Below the pieces are notes generated by a model, which saw only the letters and a program-made list of their open reading frames with translations, had not been told where the DNA came from and did no database searches. A stretch of 6,507 nt of DNA from Flavobacteriaceae bacterium UBA5079. GTDB lineage: Bacteria > Bacteroidota > Bacteroidia > Flavobacteriales > Flavobacteriaceae. Below, piece after piece: positions 1 through 6,507 of this stretch. The stretch spans positions 31,593 through 38,099 of the forward strand of contig DIAL01000080.1 in the NCBI GenBank assembly GCA_002414705.1. The letters run 5' to 3'. Numbering within the stretch: position 1 is the stretch's first letter; each line of letters opens with the position of its first letter. A program made the translations under genes and the position numbers.

Positions 1-410
1 ATGCAGTTATGGACTCTAATAGTTTTGAACGTATGCAACTTTTGGGATGTGCACTCTCAAATTTAAACGTTATTCCAGAATCTAGAACGGCTTATATTAC
101 GTTATCTCAAGACGAATTAAACACGTTTAATTATAAAAAAGGTGACACAGAAGGTTTTGTAAACTATGCTTTATCCTTAAATAATATTATTTTTGCTGCC
201 ATATTTATTGAAGATAAACAAAACAAAATTATTAAAATTTCGTTACGTTCTAAAGGTCATTTTTCTGTGAACGAGTTTGCTCGTTCTCATTTTGAAGGAG
301 GTGGTCATACAAACGCTGCAGGTGGTAAAAGCGATTTGTCTTTACCCGAAACAGTTGAAAAATTTATTAGTATATTGCCCGCTTATAATAATGCCCTTAA
401 AAATGAATAG
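1..410 (+). CDS. nrnA: NrnA-like DHH/DHHA1 phosphoesterase, 3' part only (C-terminal DHHA1 domain)
   Basis: About the last 135 residues of a cytosolic DHH-family phosphoesterase; the reading frame is open to the left edge (first full codon at position 3), so the start and the catalytic DHH domain lie outside. The ATG at position 9 is an internal methionine, not the start. What is visible is a DHHA1 domain: an RSKG stretch at 246-257 and the GGGHTNAAGG signature at 297-326, the substrate-binding glycine motif of the NrnA/RecJ-like group. Family members of about 340 residues degrade 2-5-mer nanoRNAs and remove the 3' phosphate from pAp. The name bifunctional oligoribonuclease/PAP phosphatase is inferred from this C-terminal part, and another DHH-DHHA1 phosphoesterase cannot be excluded. 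The stop codon at 408-410 overlaps the gldI start, which suggests co-transcription. Confidence 0.85.
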   Translation, partial: AVMDSNSFERMQLLGCALSNLNVIPESRTAYITLSQDELNTFNYKKGDTEGFVNYALSLNNIIFAAIFIEDKQNKIIKISLRSKGHFSVNEFARSHFEGGGHTNAAGGKSDLSLPETVEKFISILPAYNNALKNE

Positions 411-948
411 ATTTTTAGTTATTCTATGTCTACTACTTACTGCTTTTGCTTGCAAATCACCAGAAGCAAGACGTCCTATTTCTGCTAAATCAGGTTCATT
501 TATAGATAAATCTGTTGAACGAAACATCCAATTAAATAATCGAGAACGCGCAACTTTTGAAACCATTATGGAGAAGGATTCCTTAACGGAATATATTGCG
601 TCTAACAATGGATTTTGGTATTACTACAACACAAAAGTAGTAGATTCTTTAATAACCCCTGAATTTGGTGATATAGTTACTTACAATTATACTATTAAAG
701 ATATAAACGAAACCATAATATATAATAAGGACGAATTAAAACAACAAACCTATATTATGGATAAACAGGAATTGTTTACAGGTTTGCGAGAAGGTTTAAA
801 ACTCATGCGAACAGGTGAAACGGTTACCTTCTTATTTCCATCACAAAAAGCCTATGGTTATTATGGAGACGAAAATAAAATAGGAACCAATGTCCCTATT
901 ATTTGTGAAGTTTCACTTTTAGATATTAAAACAACTGAACCCAATTAA
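403..948 (+). CDS. gldI: GldI, gliding-motility-associated FKBP-type lipoprotein
   Basis: A 181-residue envelope lipoprotein. Residues 1-16 form a signal peptide and TAFAC places the lipid-carrying cysteine at residue 17, followed by KSPEARRP, typical of GldI. No acidic surface-export signal follows the cysteine, so it probably faces the periplasm (inference). Residues about 88-177 form an FKBP-like domain. GldI is known to be required for gliding in Flavobacterium johnsoniae and belongs to the Gld lipoproteins tied to the type IX secretion machinery. Several FKBP12 active-site positions differ: Tyr26 (Y96) and Tyr82 (Y151) are kept, but the Phe36-Asp37 pair is Ile-Tyr or Tyr-Asn (106-108), Trp59 is L128 and Phe99 is C168. 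Isomerase activity is therefore doubtful. The frame is open upstream to an ATG at 277, but starting there would bury the signal peptide; the ATG at 403 overlaps the upstream stop by 8 bases and fits translational coupling. Confidence 0.9.
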   Translation: MNRFLVILCLLLTAFACKSPEARRPISAKSGSFIDKSVERNIQLNNRERATFETIMEKDSLTEYIASNNGFWYYYNTKVVDSLITPEFGDIVTYNYTIKDINETIIYNKDELKQQTYIMDKQELFTGLREGLKLMRTGETVTFLFPSQKAYGYYGDENKIGTNVPIICEVSLLDIKTTEPN

Positions 949-980
949 ATAGATATATAATTAATTATTAAAACTTAAAA

Positions 981-2138
981 ATGAACACATTAAAACATAC
1001 CATGAAATTAGTAGTATTGGCGCTTTTAGTAAGTTTTACATCCTGCAGTCAGCAGTATCCTGATTTAGAAGATGGACTTTACGCCGAATTTGTTACCAAT
1101 AAAGGTACTATGGTTACCAAATTATTTTACGATAAAGTTCCTGTAACAGTTGCCAACTTTGTAGCTTTAGCAGAAGGTACACATCCAGACGTTTCAGATG
1201 CTTACAAAGGGAAACGTTATTACGACAGTTTAACGTTTCACCGCGTTATCGATAAATTTATGATTCAAGGTGGTGATCCAACAGGAACCGGATCAGGAGA
1301 TCCAGGTTACAAGTTCACAGACGAGTTCCACCCAGATTTAAAACACTCTAAACCAGGTATTTTATCTATGGCAAATTCAGGCCCTAACTCAAATGGAAGT
1401 CAATTTTTCATTACCGAAGTACCAACAGCTAATTTAGATAATAGACACTCTGTTTTTGGTGAATTGGTTATTGGTATGAATGTTTTAGATACTATTTCTA
1501 ACGTGCAAGTAACACCAGGAAGCAATAAGCCTGTAGAGCCTGTTATTATTGAAAAACTAAATATTATTAGAAAAGGAAAGGCTGCTGAAGGTTTTAATGC
1601 GGCTATAATTTATAAAGAAGAACTACCTAAAGTTTTAGAAAAACAAGAAGCTTTAAAAGAAGCGGCTCGTCAAAAACTTAAAGAATCGGCTAGTGTTGCT
1701 GCAGAAGCTTTTATTACCAAAAACGCAGACTTAAATGGTACTGTTAAAAAATTAGAAACAGGAGTGGTTATGATTTTCACTGAAGAAGGTGAAAACACAA
1801 AACCTTCAAGCGTTGATAAAGTGCTAGTAAATTATGCTGGTTTCTTTGAAGACGGTCGTTTATTTGATACTAGTTGGGCAGATGTTGCAAAAGCTAACAA
1901 TGCCTACAACGAGCAACGCGATGCTGCTGGTGGTTACAAACCATTTGCAATGATTTACAATGAAACTGCTGGACTGGTTCCTGGATTTAGAGAAGCCATG
2001 TTAAATATGAATGTTGGCAATAAAGCCAAAGTATTTATTCCGTCATATTTAGGATATGGTGAAAATGGTTCTGGACCAATTCCTCCGAACTCGAATTTAA
2101 TTTTCGAATTAAAAATTGAAGGTATTCAAGGACAATAA
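981..2138 (+). CDS. Cyclophilin-FKBP fusion peptidyl-prolyl isomerase, lipoprotein
   Basis: A 385-residue protein with two unrelated prolyl-isomerase folds, catalysing cis-trans isomerisation of Xaa-Pro bonds. A signal peptide ends in the lipobox FTSC (lipid cysteine C22), so it is probably membrane-anchored in the periplasm. Residues about 31-196 are a cyclophilin domain with the catalytic set intact by CypA numbering: Arg55 (R88), Phe60-Met61 (F93-M94), Gln63 (Q96), Gln111 (Q141), Phe113 (F143) and His126 (H156). Trp121, important for cyclosporin binding, is N151. Residues 205-250 are a charged, probably helical linker. Residues about 255-385 are an FKBP domain keeping Tyr26 (Y285), Phe36-Asp37 (F295-D296), Tyr82 (Y359) and Phe99 (F375), with Phe (F336) for Trp59 and about 17 extra residues between D296 and P321. 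The ATG at 1002 (residue 8) is an alternative start and leaves a shorter signal peptide. It lies 32 bases after gldI with no terminator between, so the same operon is likely; cyclophilin-FKBP fusions are known in some bacteria. Confidence 0.9.
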   Translation: MNTLKHTMKLVVLALLVSFTSCSQQYPDLEDGLYAEFVTNKGTMVTKLFYDKVPVTVANFVALAEGTHPDVSDAYKGKRYYDSLTFHRVIDKFMIQGGDPTGTGSGDPGYKFTDEFHPDLKHSKPGILSMANSGPNSNGSQFFITEVPTANLDNRHSVFGELVIGMNVLDTISNVQVTPGSNKPVEPVIIEKLNIIRKGKAAEGFNAAIIYKEELPKVLEKQEALKEAARQKLKESASVAAEAFITKNADLNGTVKKLETGVVMIFTEEGENTKPSSVDKVLVNYAGFFEDGRLFDTSWADVAKANNAYNEQRDAAGGYKPFAMIYNETAGLVPGFREAMLNMNVGNKAKVFIPSYLGYGENGSGPIPPNSNLIFELKIEGIQGQ

Positions 2139-2155
2139 TAGTCGGAAAATAGTAT

Positions 2156-2198
2156 AAATAAAGCCGCGTTTCTTTTCAGAAACGCGGCTTTATTTTTT
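2156..2198. terminator. Bidirectional intrinsic terminator between convergent genes
   Basis: A perfect 17-bp inverted repeat (2156-2172 pairs with 2179-2195) with a 6-base TTTTCA loop. Its GC-rich core, GCCGCGTTTC, stands out in this AT-rich DNA. On the plus strand the core is followed by TTTATTTTTT, a classic U-tract, 17 bases after the stop of the fusion isomerase. On the minus strand the core is followed by TTTATTTATA, a weaker U-tract, about 20 bases beyond the pepD stop. It should end both transcripts, more strongly on the plus strand. Confidence 0.93.
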
Positions 2199-2215
2199 GT
2201 GTTAATTAAATAGAC

Positions 2216-3679
2216 TTATTGCTGTTTTGGGATATTCTTTAAAATCTCTAAAACAAATTTCCAATATTTCTGCGCTGATGAAATTTGAGCACGTTCATCT
2301 GGACTATGTGCACCTTTAATATTTGGTCCAAAACTAATCATATCCATTTCTGGGTAATTCTGACCTAGAATACCACATTCCAAACCTGCGTGACATGCAG
2401 CAACGTGTGGTTTTTCATCATTCATTTCAACATAAAGGGTTTCTAATACTTTTAGTATTTTGGAATCCATATTGGGTTTCCAACCTGGATACTCACCGGA
2501 AAATTCTACTTCACAACCTGTTAATTCAAAAGTTGCACGTAAACTATTGGCTAAATCCCATTTAGCACTTTCAACAGACGAACGTGTTAAACACGCTATT
2601 TCTATATGACCTTCTTTTATAACAACACGCGCAATATTATTAGACGTTTCCACCAAGTCTTTAATATCTGCACTCATTCTATATACACCATTTACGGCCG
2701 CATACAAGGCACGAGTAACACCTTCCTGAACACCTAAATCCATAATGTTTTCAGGCGTTTCTACTTTGGAAACTTCAATTTTTAAATCAGGTTCCATTGT
2801 TTTTAATTCAATTTGAATAATTTGAGCATGTTGCGCCATTTCCATAATAAACGCATCTTCATGAATAGAATCTATAACAACAATGGCGTTACTTTCACGT
2901 GGAATAGCATTGCGCAAACTTCCTCCATTAATTTCTGAAATCCGTAAACCAAAATTTTCAAAACCGTCAAACATTAAACGGTTCATTATTTTGTTTGCAT
3001 TCCCTAAACCTTCATGAATTTGCATACCAGAGTGTCCACCTTGCAAACCTTTTACAGTAATAGCATAACCCGTTTTAAATTCGGGTGTTTCCTCTTCATT
3101 ATAACTTCTTCTGGCTGTTACATCCACACCTCCAGCGCAACCTACGCCAATTTCATCATCTTCTTCCGTATCTAAATTCAGTAGAATTTCACCTTTTAGT
3201 AAACCGCCTTCTAATCCCATGGCACCTGTCATGCCAGTTTCTTCATCAATAGTAAATAAGGCTTCAATAGCTGGATGCTCAATATCGGAGCTTTCTAAAA
3301 TGGCCATAATCGTAGCAACACCTAAACCGTTATCAGCTCCAAGCGTTGTTCCTTTGGCACGAACCCAATCACCATCCACATACATATCAATTCCTTGGGT
3401 ATCGAAATCGAAATTTGTGTCGTTATTTTTCTGATGCACCATATCCAAATGCGATTGCATCACGATAGGCGTTCTATTTTCCATACCAGCTGTTGCTGGC
3501 TTTTTTATAATAACATTTCCGACTTTATCCTCAATCGTTTCAAGACCTAATTTTTGTCCGAAATCCTTCATAAAAGTTATCACACGTTCTTCCTTTTTAG
3601 AAGGTCGTGGTACCGCATTTAAATCGGCAAATTTATTCCATAAGGCTTTTGGTTCTAGTTCTCGTATAGCTTCGTTCAT
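2216..3679 (-). CDS. pepD: Aminoacyl-histidine dipeptidase (cytosol non-specific dipeptidase, M20C)
   Basis: A 487-residue cytosolic dizinc peptidase that hydrolyses dipeptides, including Xaa-His substrates such as carnosine. Its length is close to E. coli PepD (485). It has no signal peptide. All M20 metal and catalytic positions are visible: H77 and D79 in SHLDMV, the bridging Asp D116 in GADNG, the catalytic base E146 with E147 in DEETGM, D170 in LNLD, and the last metal His H458 in GAHSPDE. The lid/dimerisation-domain GGHSG motif is at residues 214-218, and AGLECG (431-436) and YPEMDM (442-447) match the family closely. The start at 3679 gives the expected N-terminus (LEPKALWNKFADLNAVPRPS region), with no Shine-Dalgarno sequence. 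It is convergent with the isomerase gene and divergent from the DUF3810 gene, so it is probably monocistronic. Its likely role is recycling dipeptides from protein turnover or peptide uptake. Confidence 0.96.
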   Translation of the reverse strand: MNEAIRELEPKALWNKFADLNAVPRPSKKEERVITFMKDFGQKLGLETIEDKVGNVIIKKPATAGMENRTPIVMQSHLDMVHQKNNDTNFDFDTQGIDMYVDGDWVRAKGTTLGADNGLGVATIMAILESSDIEHPAIEALFTIDEETGMTGAMGLEGGLLKGEILLNLDTEEDDEIGVGCAGGVDVTARRSYNEEETPEFKTGYAITVKGLQGGHSGMQIHEGLGNANKIMNRLMFDGFENFGLRISEINGGSLRNAIPRESNAIVVIDSIHEDAFIMEMAQHAQIIQIELKTMEPDLKIEVSKVETPENIMDLGVQEGVTRALYAAVNGVYRMSADIKDLVETSNNIARVVIKEGHIEIACLTRSSVESAKWDLANSLRATFELTGCEVEFSGEYPGWKPNMDSKILKVLETLYVEMNDEKPHVAACHAGLECGILGQNYPEMDMISFGPNIKGAHSPDERAQISSAQKYWKFVLEILKNIPKQQ

Positions 3680-3700
3680 ATTTGTATTTTTAAAGTTTTA

Positions 3701-3735
3701 CAAAGGTAATTATAATGCGCAGAGTAATAAAACAA
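3701..3735 (-). promoter_or_regulatory. Candidate Bacteroidota-type promoter for pepD
   Basis: Reading the minus strand, TACCTTTG (3708 to 3701) matches the Bacteroidota -7 consensus TAnnTTTG exactly and ends 21 bases before the pepD start codon, a sensible place for a short leader. A TTG at 3735-3733 could be the -33 element, but the 24-base spacing is a little longer than usual, so that half is weak. Based on sequence match only. Confidence 0.4.
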
Positions 3736-3740
3736 TTCCT

Positions 3741-3748
3741 TATTTTTG
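3741..3748 (+). promoter_or_regulatory. Possible -7 element for the DUF3810 gene
   Basis: TATTTTTG fits TAnnTTTG and ends 4 bases before the ATG at 3753. If used, transcription would begin at or next to the start codon and give a leaderless or near-leaderless mRNA. No TTG is seen at the expected -33 distance, and in AT-rich DNA this match could be chance. Confidence 0.22.
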
Positions 3749-3752
3749 AAAT

Positions 3753-4829
3753 ATGCAGAAAAACCCAAAGCTTATAATTGCGCTTGCACTTATACCACAG
3801 ATTATTTTTATTAATATCCTAGCGCAATTTCCAGAAGTTGTGGAAAGGTATTATAGCAATGGCATATATCAATGGTTTTCTGCCATGTCCCGTTTTGTTT
3901 TTGGTTGGCTGCCATTTTCGTTTGGTGATATTTTTTATGCTGTTGCAATTATCTTCATTATTCGTTGGCTAATTTTTAATAGAAAACGCATTTATAAAGA
4001 TTTTAAGAATTGGTTGATTGATATTTTTGCAACCATCTCACTAATTTATTTTGCCTTTCATGTGTTTTGGGCTTTTAATTATTACCGATTACCGCTTCAT
4101 AAAAATCTGAACCTGAAAGCAGATTATTCCACAGAAGAACTCATTACGGTTACACAACAATTAATTAAAAAATCCAATGCACTTCATCTGAAAGTTACAA
4201 CTCATGATACACTACAAGTAAATCTACCCTACTCTAAAAGAGATATTTTAAGTATGGCTCCTTTGGGTTACGAGGAATTAAAAAAACAATATCCGCATTT
4301 AGAATACCATCCGAAAAGTATTAAAATGTCCATGTTTAGTTTACCACTGACCTATATGGGATTTAGTGGGTACTTAAATCCATTAACCAATGAAGCTCAA
4401 GTAGACGAACTCATTCCTATTTATAAATTCCCCACAACAGTTTCTCATGAAATAGCACACCAATTAGGTTATGCTGCTGAAAACGAAGCTAATTTTATTG
4501 GCAGTCTGGCAGCCATATCTCATAAAGACAACTATTTTAAATACTGCGGGAACACATTCGCTTTGCGCCACTGTTTATTTGAAGTGTACAGACGAAACCC
4601 AGAACAATATGACGCATTGCTTCCAACTATAAACCTAGGTATTTTAAAAAACTACCAGGAAGTTCAAGCATTTTGGGATGGTTATCAAAACATAACTGAA
4701 CCCGTTTTTAAAGAAACCTATAATTCGTTTTTAAAAGCCAACAACCAACAAGGTGGCATGGAAAGTTATAGTTATGTTGTAGCGTTGTATGTGAACTATT
4801 TTTTGAAACCTAAACAAAATGTTAAATAA
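3753..4829 (+). CDS. DUF3810 membrane protein with HEIAH zinc-protease-like motif
   Basis: A 358-residue inner-membrane protein of the DUF3810 family, common in Bacteroidota and without an established function. Three hydrophobic segments are visible, at about residues 7-25, 50-74 and 88-108. The basic loop NRKRIYKDFK (76-85) between the second and third suggests a cytoplasmic N-terminus, which would put the large C-terminal domain (110-358) in the periplasm. That domain contains SHEIAHQLGY with H232, E233 and H236 forming HExxH, followed by acidic residues E243 and E245 in AENEANF, one of which could be a third zinc ligand as in gluzincin-type peptidases. This suggests a membrane-tethered zinc metallopeptidase, but substrate and activity are inference. 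The start follows a 73-base divergent gap after pepD; no Shine-Dalgarno sequence is seen. The next gene lies 70 bases downstream in the same direction. Confidence 0.88.
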   Translation: MQKNPKLIIALALIPQIIFINILAQFPEVVERYYSNGIYQWFSAMSRFVFGWLPFSFGDIFYAVAIIFIIRWLIFNRKRIYKDFKNWLIDIFATISLIYFAFHVFWAFNYYRLPLHKNLNLKADYSTEELITVTQQLIKKSNALHLKVTTHDTLQVNLPYSKRDILSMAPLGYEELKKQYPHLEYHPKSIKMSMFSLPLTYMGFSGYLNPLTNEAQVDELIPIYKFPTTVSHEIAHQLGYAAENEANFIGSLAAISHKDNYFKYCGNTFALRHCLFEVYRRNPEQYDALLPTINLGILKNYQEVQAFWDGYQNITEPVFKETYNSFLKANNQQGGMESYSYVVALYVNYFLKPKQNVK

Positions 4830-4899
4830 CATTCAATACGAGTAACACCTGTTTGTTATTACTTATATTTAGTCTTTAATTTTAAACTAACCTAAACCA

Positions 4900-6507
4900 A
4901 TGAAACAACTCCTTACGATTTTGTGTTTTGTATGCAGCATATCGCTGTTTGCGCAAAATTACTTTCCAAAAAATGATGGTGTAAAAACCGAAAGTCATAG
5001 TTATCATGCTTTCACAAATGCTACCATTCATATTTCTCCTACAGAAACGATTGAAAATGCCACGCTATTAATTAAAGATGGTAAAGTTATTTCTAGCGGA
5101 AAACAAGTTAAAATTCCAGAAAACAGTACCGTATTAGACTTGGAAGGCAAACATATTTATCCATCGTTTGTGGATATTTATTCATCGTTTGGAACTAAAA
5201 AACCAGCACGTGCCGAAAATTCTAATAGTCCACAATATGATGCATCTCGCGAAGGATATTATTGGAATGACCATATTAAACCAGAGCAAAATGCTATTGA
5301 AGGTTATGCCTTTGATGCAAAAACAGCAACCGAATTGCGTGAAGCTGGTTTTGGAGCTGTAAACACCCATATTGCTGATGGTATTATTCGTGGAACAGGT
5401 AGTTTAATTGCCTTATCACCCAGTGGAACTGATGCATCTCGCATTTTGGCAGATCGTTCTGCACAATATTTATCAACTAGTAAAAGTGTTTCTTCTAATC
5501 AGGCATATCCAACGTCTTTAATGGGAGCTATGGCTCTTATTAGACAAGTAAATTACGATGCAGATTGGTATGCAAAAGGCTTATCGGAAACTAAAGACAG
5601 ATCGTTAGAAGCTTTTAATAACAATAAAGGTTTGGTTCAAATTATTGATGCAGGAAGTAAAATGAACAACTTGCGCATGGACAAAGTTGGTGATGATGTT
5701 AACACCCAGTATGTAATTGTTGGTGGTGGTGATGAATATGAATTGATTAACGAAATTAAAGCGACCAATGCCACATTTATAATTCCAATTAATTTTCCAG
5801 ATGCGTTTGATATGGAAGATCCGATTATGGCTAACACAGCCAAGCTAGCTGATATGCGTGAGTGGAATCAGAAACCAAGCAATCCAGCCGTATTGCAAAA
5901 AAATGCAGTACCATTTGCCTTAACATTACATGATTTAAAAAAGCCTTCGGAGTTTATGCCGAACCTTCAAAAAGCTATAGAATATGGCTTGGATGAATCT
6001 GTCGCATTAGCAGCATTAACAACTGTTCCTGCAAATATAATTGGGAGAAGCAACGAAATAGGAACCCTTAAAAATGGATCCTATGCGAATTTCTTAATCA
6101 CATCAGGTGCTATTTTCAAAAAGAAAACAACTTTATACGAAAACTGGGTTTTAGGAAATAGACATGAAATTGTACCTATGAATACAAAAGATATTCGTGG
6201 CGATTATGAATTGCAAGTAGCTGGTACGACATACGATTTGAAAATTTCAGGTGAAATTTCCAAGTTGAAAGCATCTGTAAAAACAGACGCGCAAACGTTG
6301 GGTTCTAAAATAACTATGACTGACGATTGGATGTCCCTTACCTTTTCAAGTATAGATACTACCAAGCAAGATTTTGTAAGACTTTCTGCTAAAATAGCCA
6401 ATACCTCTAGTTTAAATGGTTCAGCAATTCTACCAAATGGTAATGAAACAACGTTTTATGCTAAAAAATTAGAATCAGAAGACTCTAAAAAAACAGCTGA
6501 AACTGAA
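4900..6507 (+). CDS. Exported amidohydrolase-family protein, 5' part (degenerate N-terminal domain)
   Basis: The first 536 codons of a gene that runs off the right edge with no stop. Residues 1-18 or so form a type I signal peptide (cleavage near LFAQ), so the protein is exported. Residues about 33-425 resemble the amidohydrolase superfamily: an N-terminal beta-sandwich strand pattern (IENATLLIKDGKVISSG, 51-67), the HIYPSFVDIYSSFG segment (85-98) where the barrel begins, and a typical C-terminal end with LAALTTVPANIIG (370-382) and IGTLKNGSYANFLI (387-400). In active relatives the segment after the Asp reads DxHxH; here the two metal-binding histidines are Y94 and S96, so this domain is probably not a metal-dependent hydrolase. 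Residues about 434-523 look like a separate beta-rich domain, followed by a charged linker. Flavobacterial relatives of about 1000 residues carry a second amidohydrolase domain; an active one beyond the edge is plausible but unseen. The 70-base upstream gap has no clear promoter or terminator. Confidence 0.85.
   Translation, partial: MKQLLTILCFVCSISLFAQNYFPKNDGVKTESHSYHAFTNATIHISPTETIENATLLIKDGKVISSGKQVKIPENSTVLDLEGKHIYPSFVDIYSSFGTKKPARAENSNSPQYDASREGYYWNDHIKPEQNAIEGYAFDAKTATELREAGFGAVNTHIADGIIRGTGSLIALSPSGTDASRILADRSAQYLSTSKSVSSNQAYPTSLMGAMALIRQVNYDADWYAKGLSETKDRSLEAFNNNKGLVQIIDAGSKMNNLRMDKVGDDVNTQYVIVGGGDEYELINEIKATNATFIIPINFPDAFDMEDPIMANTAKLADMREWNQKPSNPAVLQKNAVPFALTLHDLKKPSEFMPNLQKAIEYGLDESVALAALTTVPANIIGRSNEIGTLKNGSYANFLITSGAIFKKKTTLYENWVLGNRHEIVPMNTKDIRGDYELQVAGTTYDLKISGEISKLKASVKTDAQTLGSKITMTDDWMSLTFSSIDTTKQDFVRLSAKIANTSSLNGSAILPNGNETTFYAKKLESEDSKKTAETE

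Noticed and set aside
277..402. Upstream in-frame extension of gldI to an ATG at 277
   Set aside because: It would overlap the DHHA1 coding region by 134 bases and place 42 residues before a clear lipoprotein signal peptide; 403 gives the normal GldI length and N-terminus.
342..608. Minus-strand open frame of 88 codons
   Set aside because: Antisense to the well-supported nrnA/gldI coding, with no recognisable domain or start context.
3219..3434. Plus-strand open frame of 71 codons inside pepD
   Set aside because: Antisense to conserved PepD active-site coding; protein sequence resembles nothing known.
4841..4863. Possible hairpin AGTAA/TTACT after the DUF3810 gene
   Set aside because: Only 5 AT-rich base pairs outside a bulge and no clean T-run follows, so it is not a credible terminator.
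4864..4871. TATATTTA as a -7 element for the amidohydrolase-family gene
   Set aside because: Misses the final G of TAnnTTTG, and the only nearby TTG (4853-4855) is far too close for a -33 element.
5168..5370. Overlapping small open frames on both strands
   Set aside because: Both lie within the amidohydrolase-family frame, which is continuous from 4900 to the window edge and matches family motifs.
5717..5732. GGT triplet repeat
   Set aside because: Three consecutive Gly codons inside coding sequence; too short to be a meaningful repeat.
5637..6401. Two minus-strand open frames (5637-5843 and 6204-6401)
   Set aside because: Antisense to the amidohydrolase-family gene; hydrophobic stretches arise from the complementary codon pattern and no start signals are seen.

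Overview
The window is an AT-rich, gene-dense piece of bacterial chromosome, almost certainly from the family Flavobacteriaceae (phylum Bacteroidota). The main evidence is a gldI gene (gliding-motility lipoprotein), a DUF3810 membrane protein, Bacteroidota-style lipoprotein signals, TAnnTTTG-type promoter candidates and the lack of clear Shine-Dalgarno sequences. The sequence does not identify the genus.

Layout. (1) Positions 1-2138, plus strand: the 3' end of an nrnA-like DHH/DHHA1 phosphoesterase gene overlaps gldI by 8 bases. After a 32-base gap comes a lipoprotein that fuses a cyclophilin domain to an FKBP domain. The three genes look like one transcription unit, closed by a strong hairpin terminator at 2156-2198. 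(2) Positions 2216-3679, minus strand: a full-length cytosolic aminoacyl-histidine dipeptidase (pepD, family M20C), convergent with the first block and sharing the terminator. (3) Positions 3753-4829, plus strand: a DUF3810 membrane protein with an HEIAH zinc-protease-like motif, divergent from pepD across 73 bases. (4) Positions 4900-6507, plus strand: the first 536 codons of an exported amidohydrolase-family protein that runs off the window. Its N-terminal domain has lost the HxH metal-binding motif.

How the genes fit together. GldI and the cyclophilin-FKBP protein are both predicted envelope lipoproteins of prolyl-isomerase type, so the first block is plausibly a small envelope protein-folding module linked to gliding and type IX secretion. 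The nrnA gene in front supplies nanoRNA/pAp turnover and may be only a transcriptional companion. PepD, the DUF3810 protein and the amidohydrolase are probably independent; the last two lie in the same direction 70 bases apart and might be co-transcribed.

I see no tRNA, rRNA, CRISPR array, insertion sequence, prophage or attachment site, and no intergenic gap above 73 bases. This looks like ordinary core or near-core chromosome. I found no convincing undescribed multi-gene system. The points worth a second look are apparent active-site losses (GldI and the amidohydrolase), a domain fusion, and a poorly characterised putative membrane metalloprotease.
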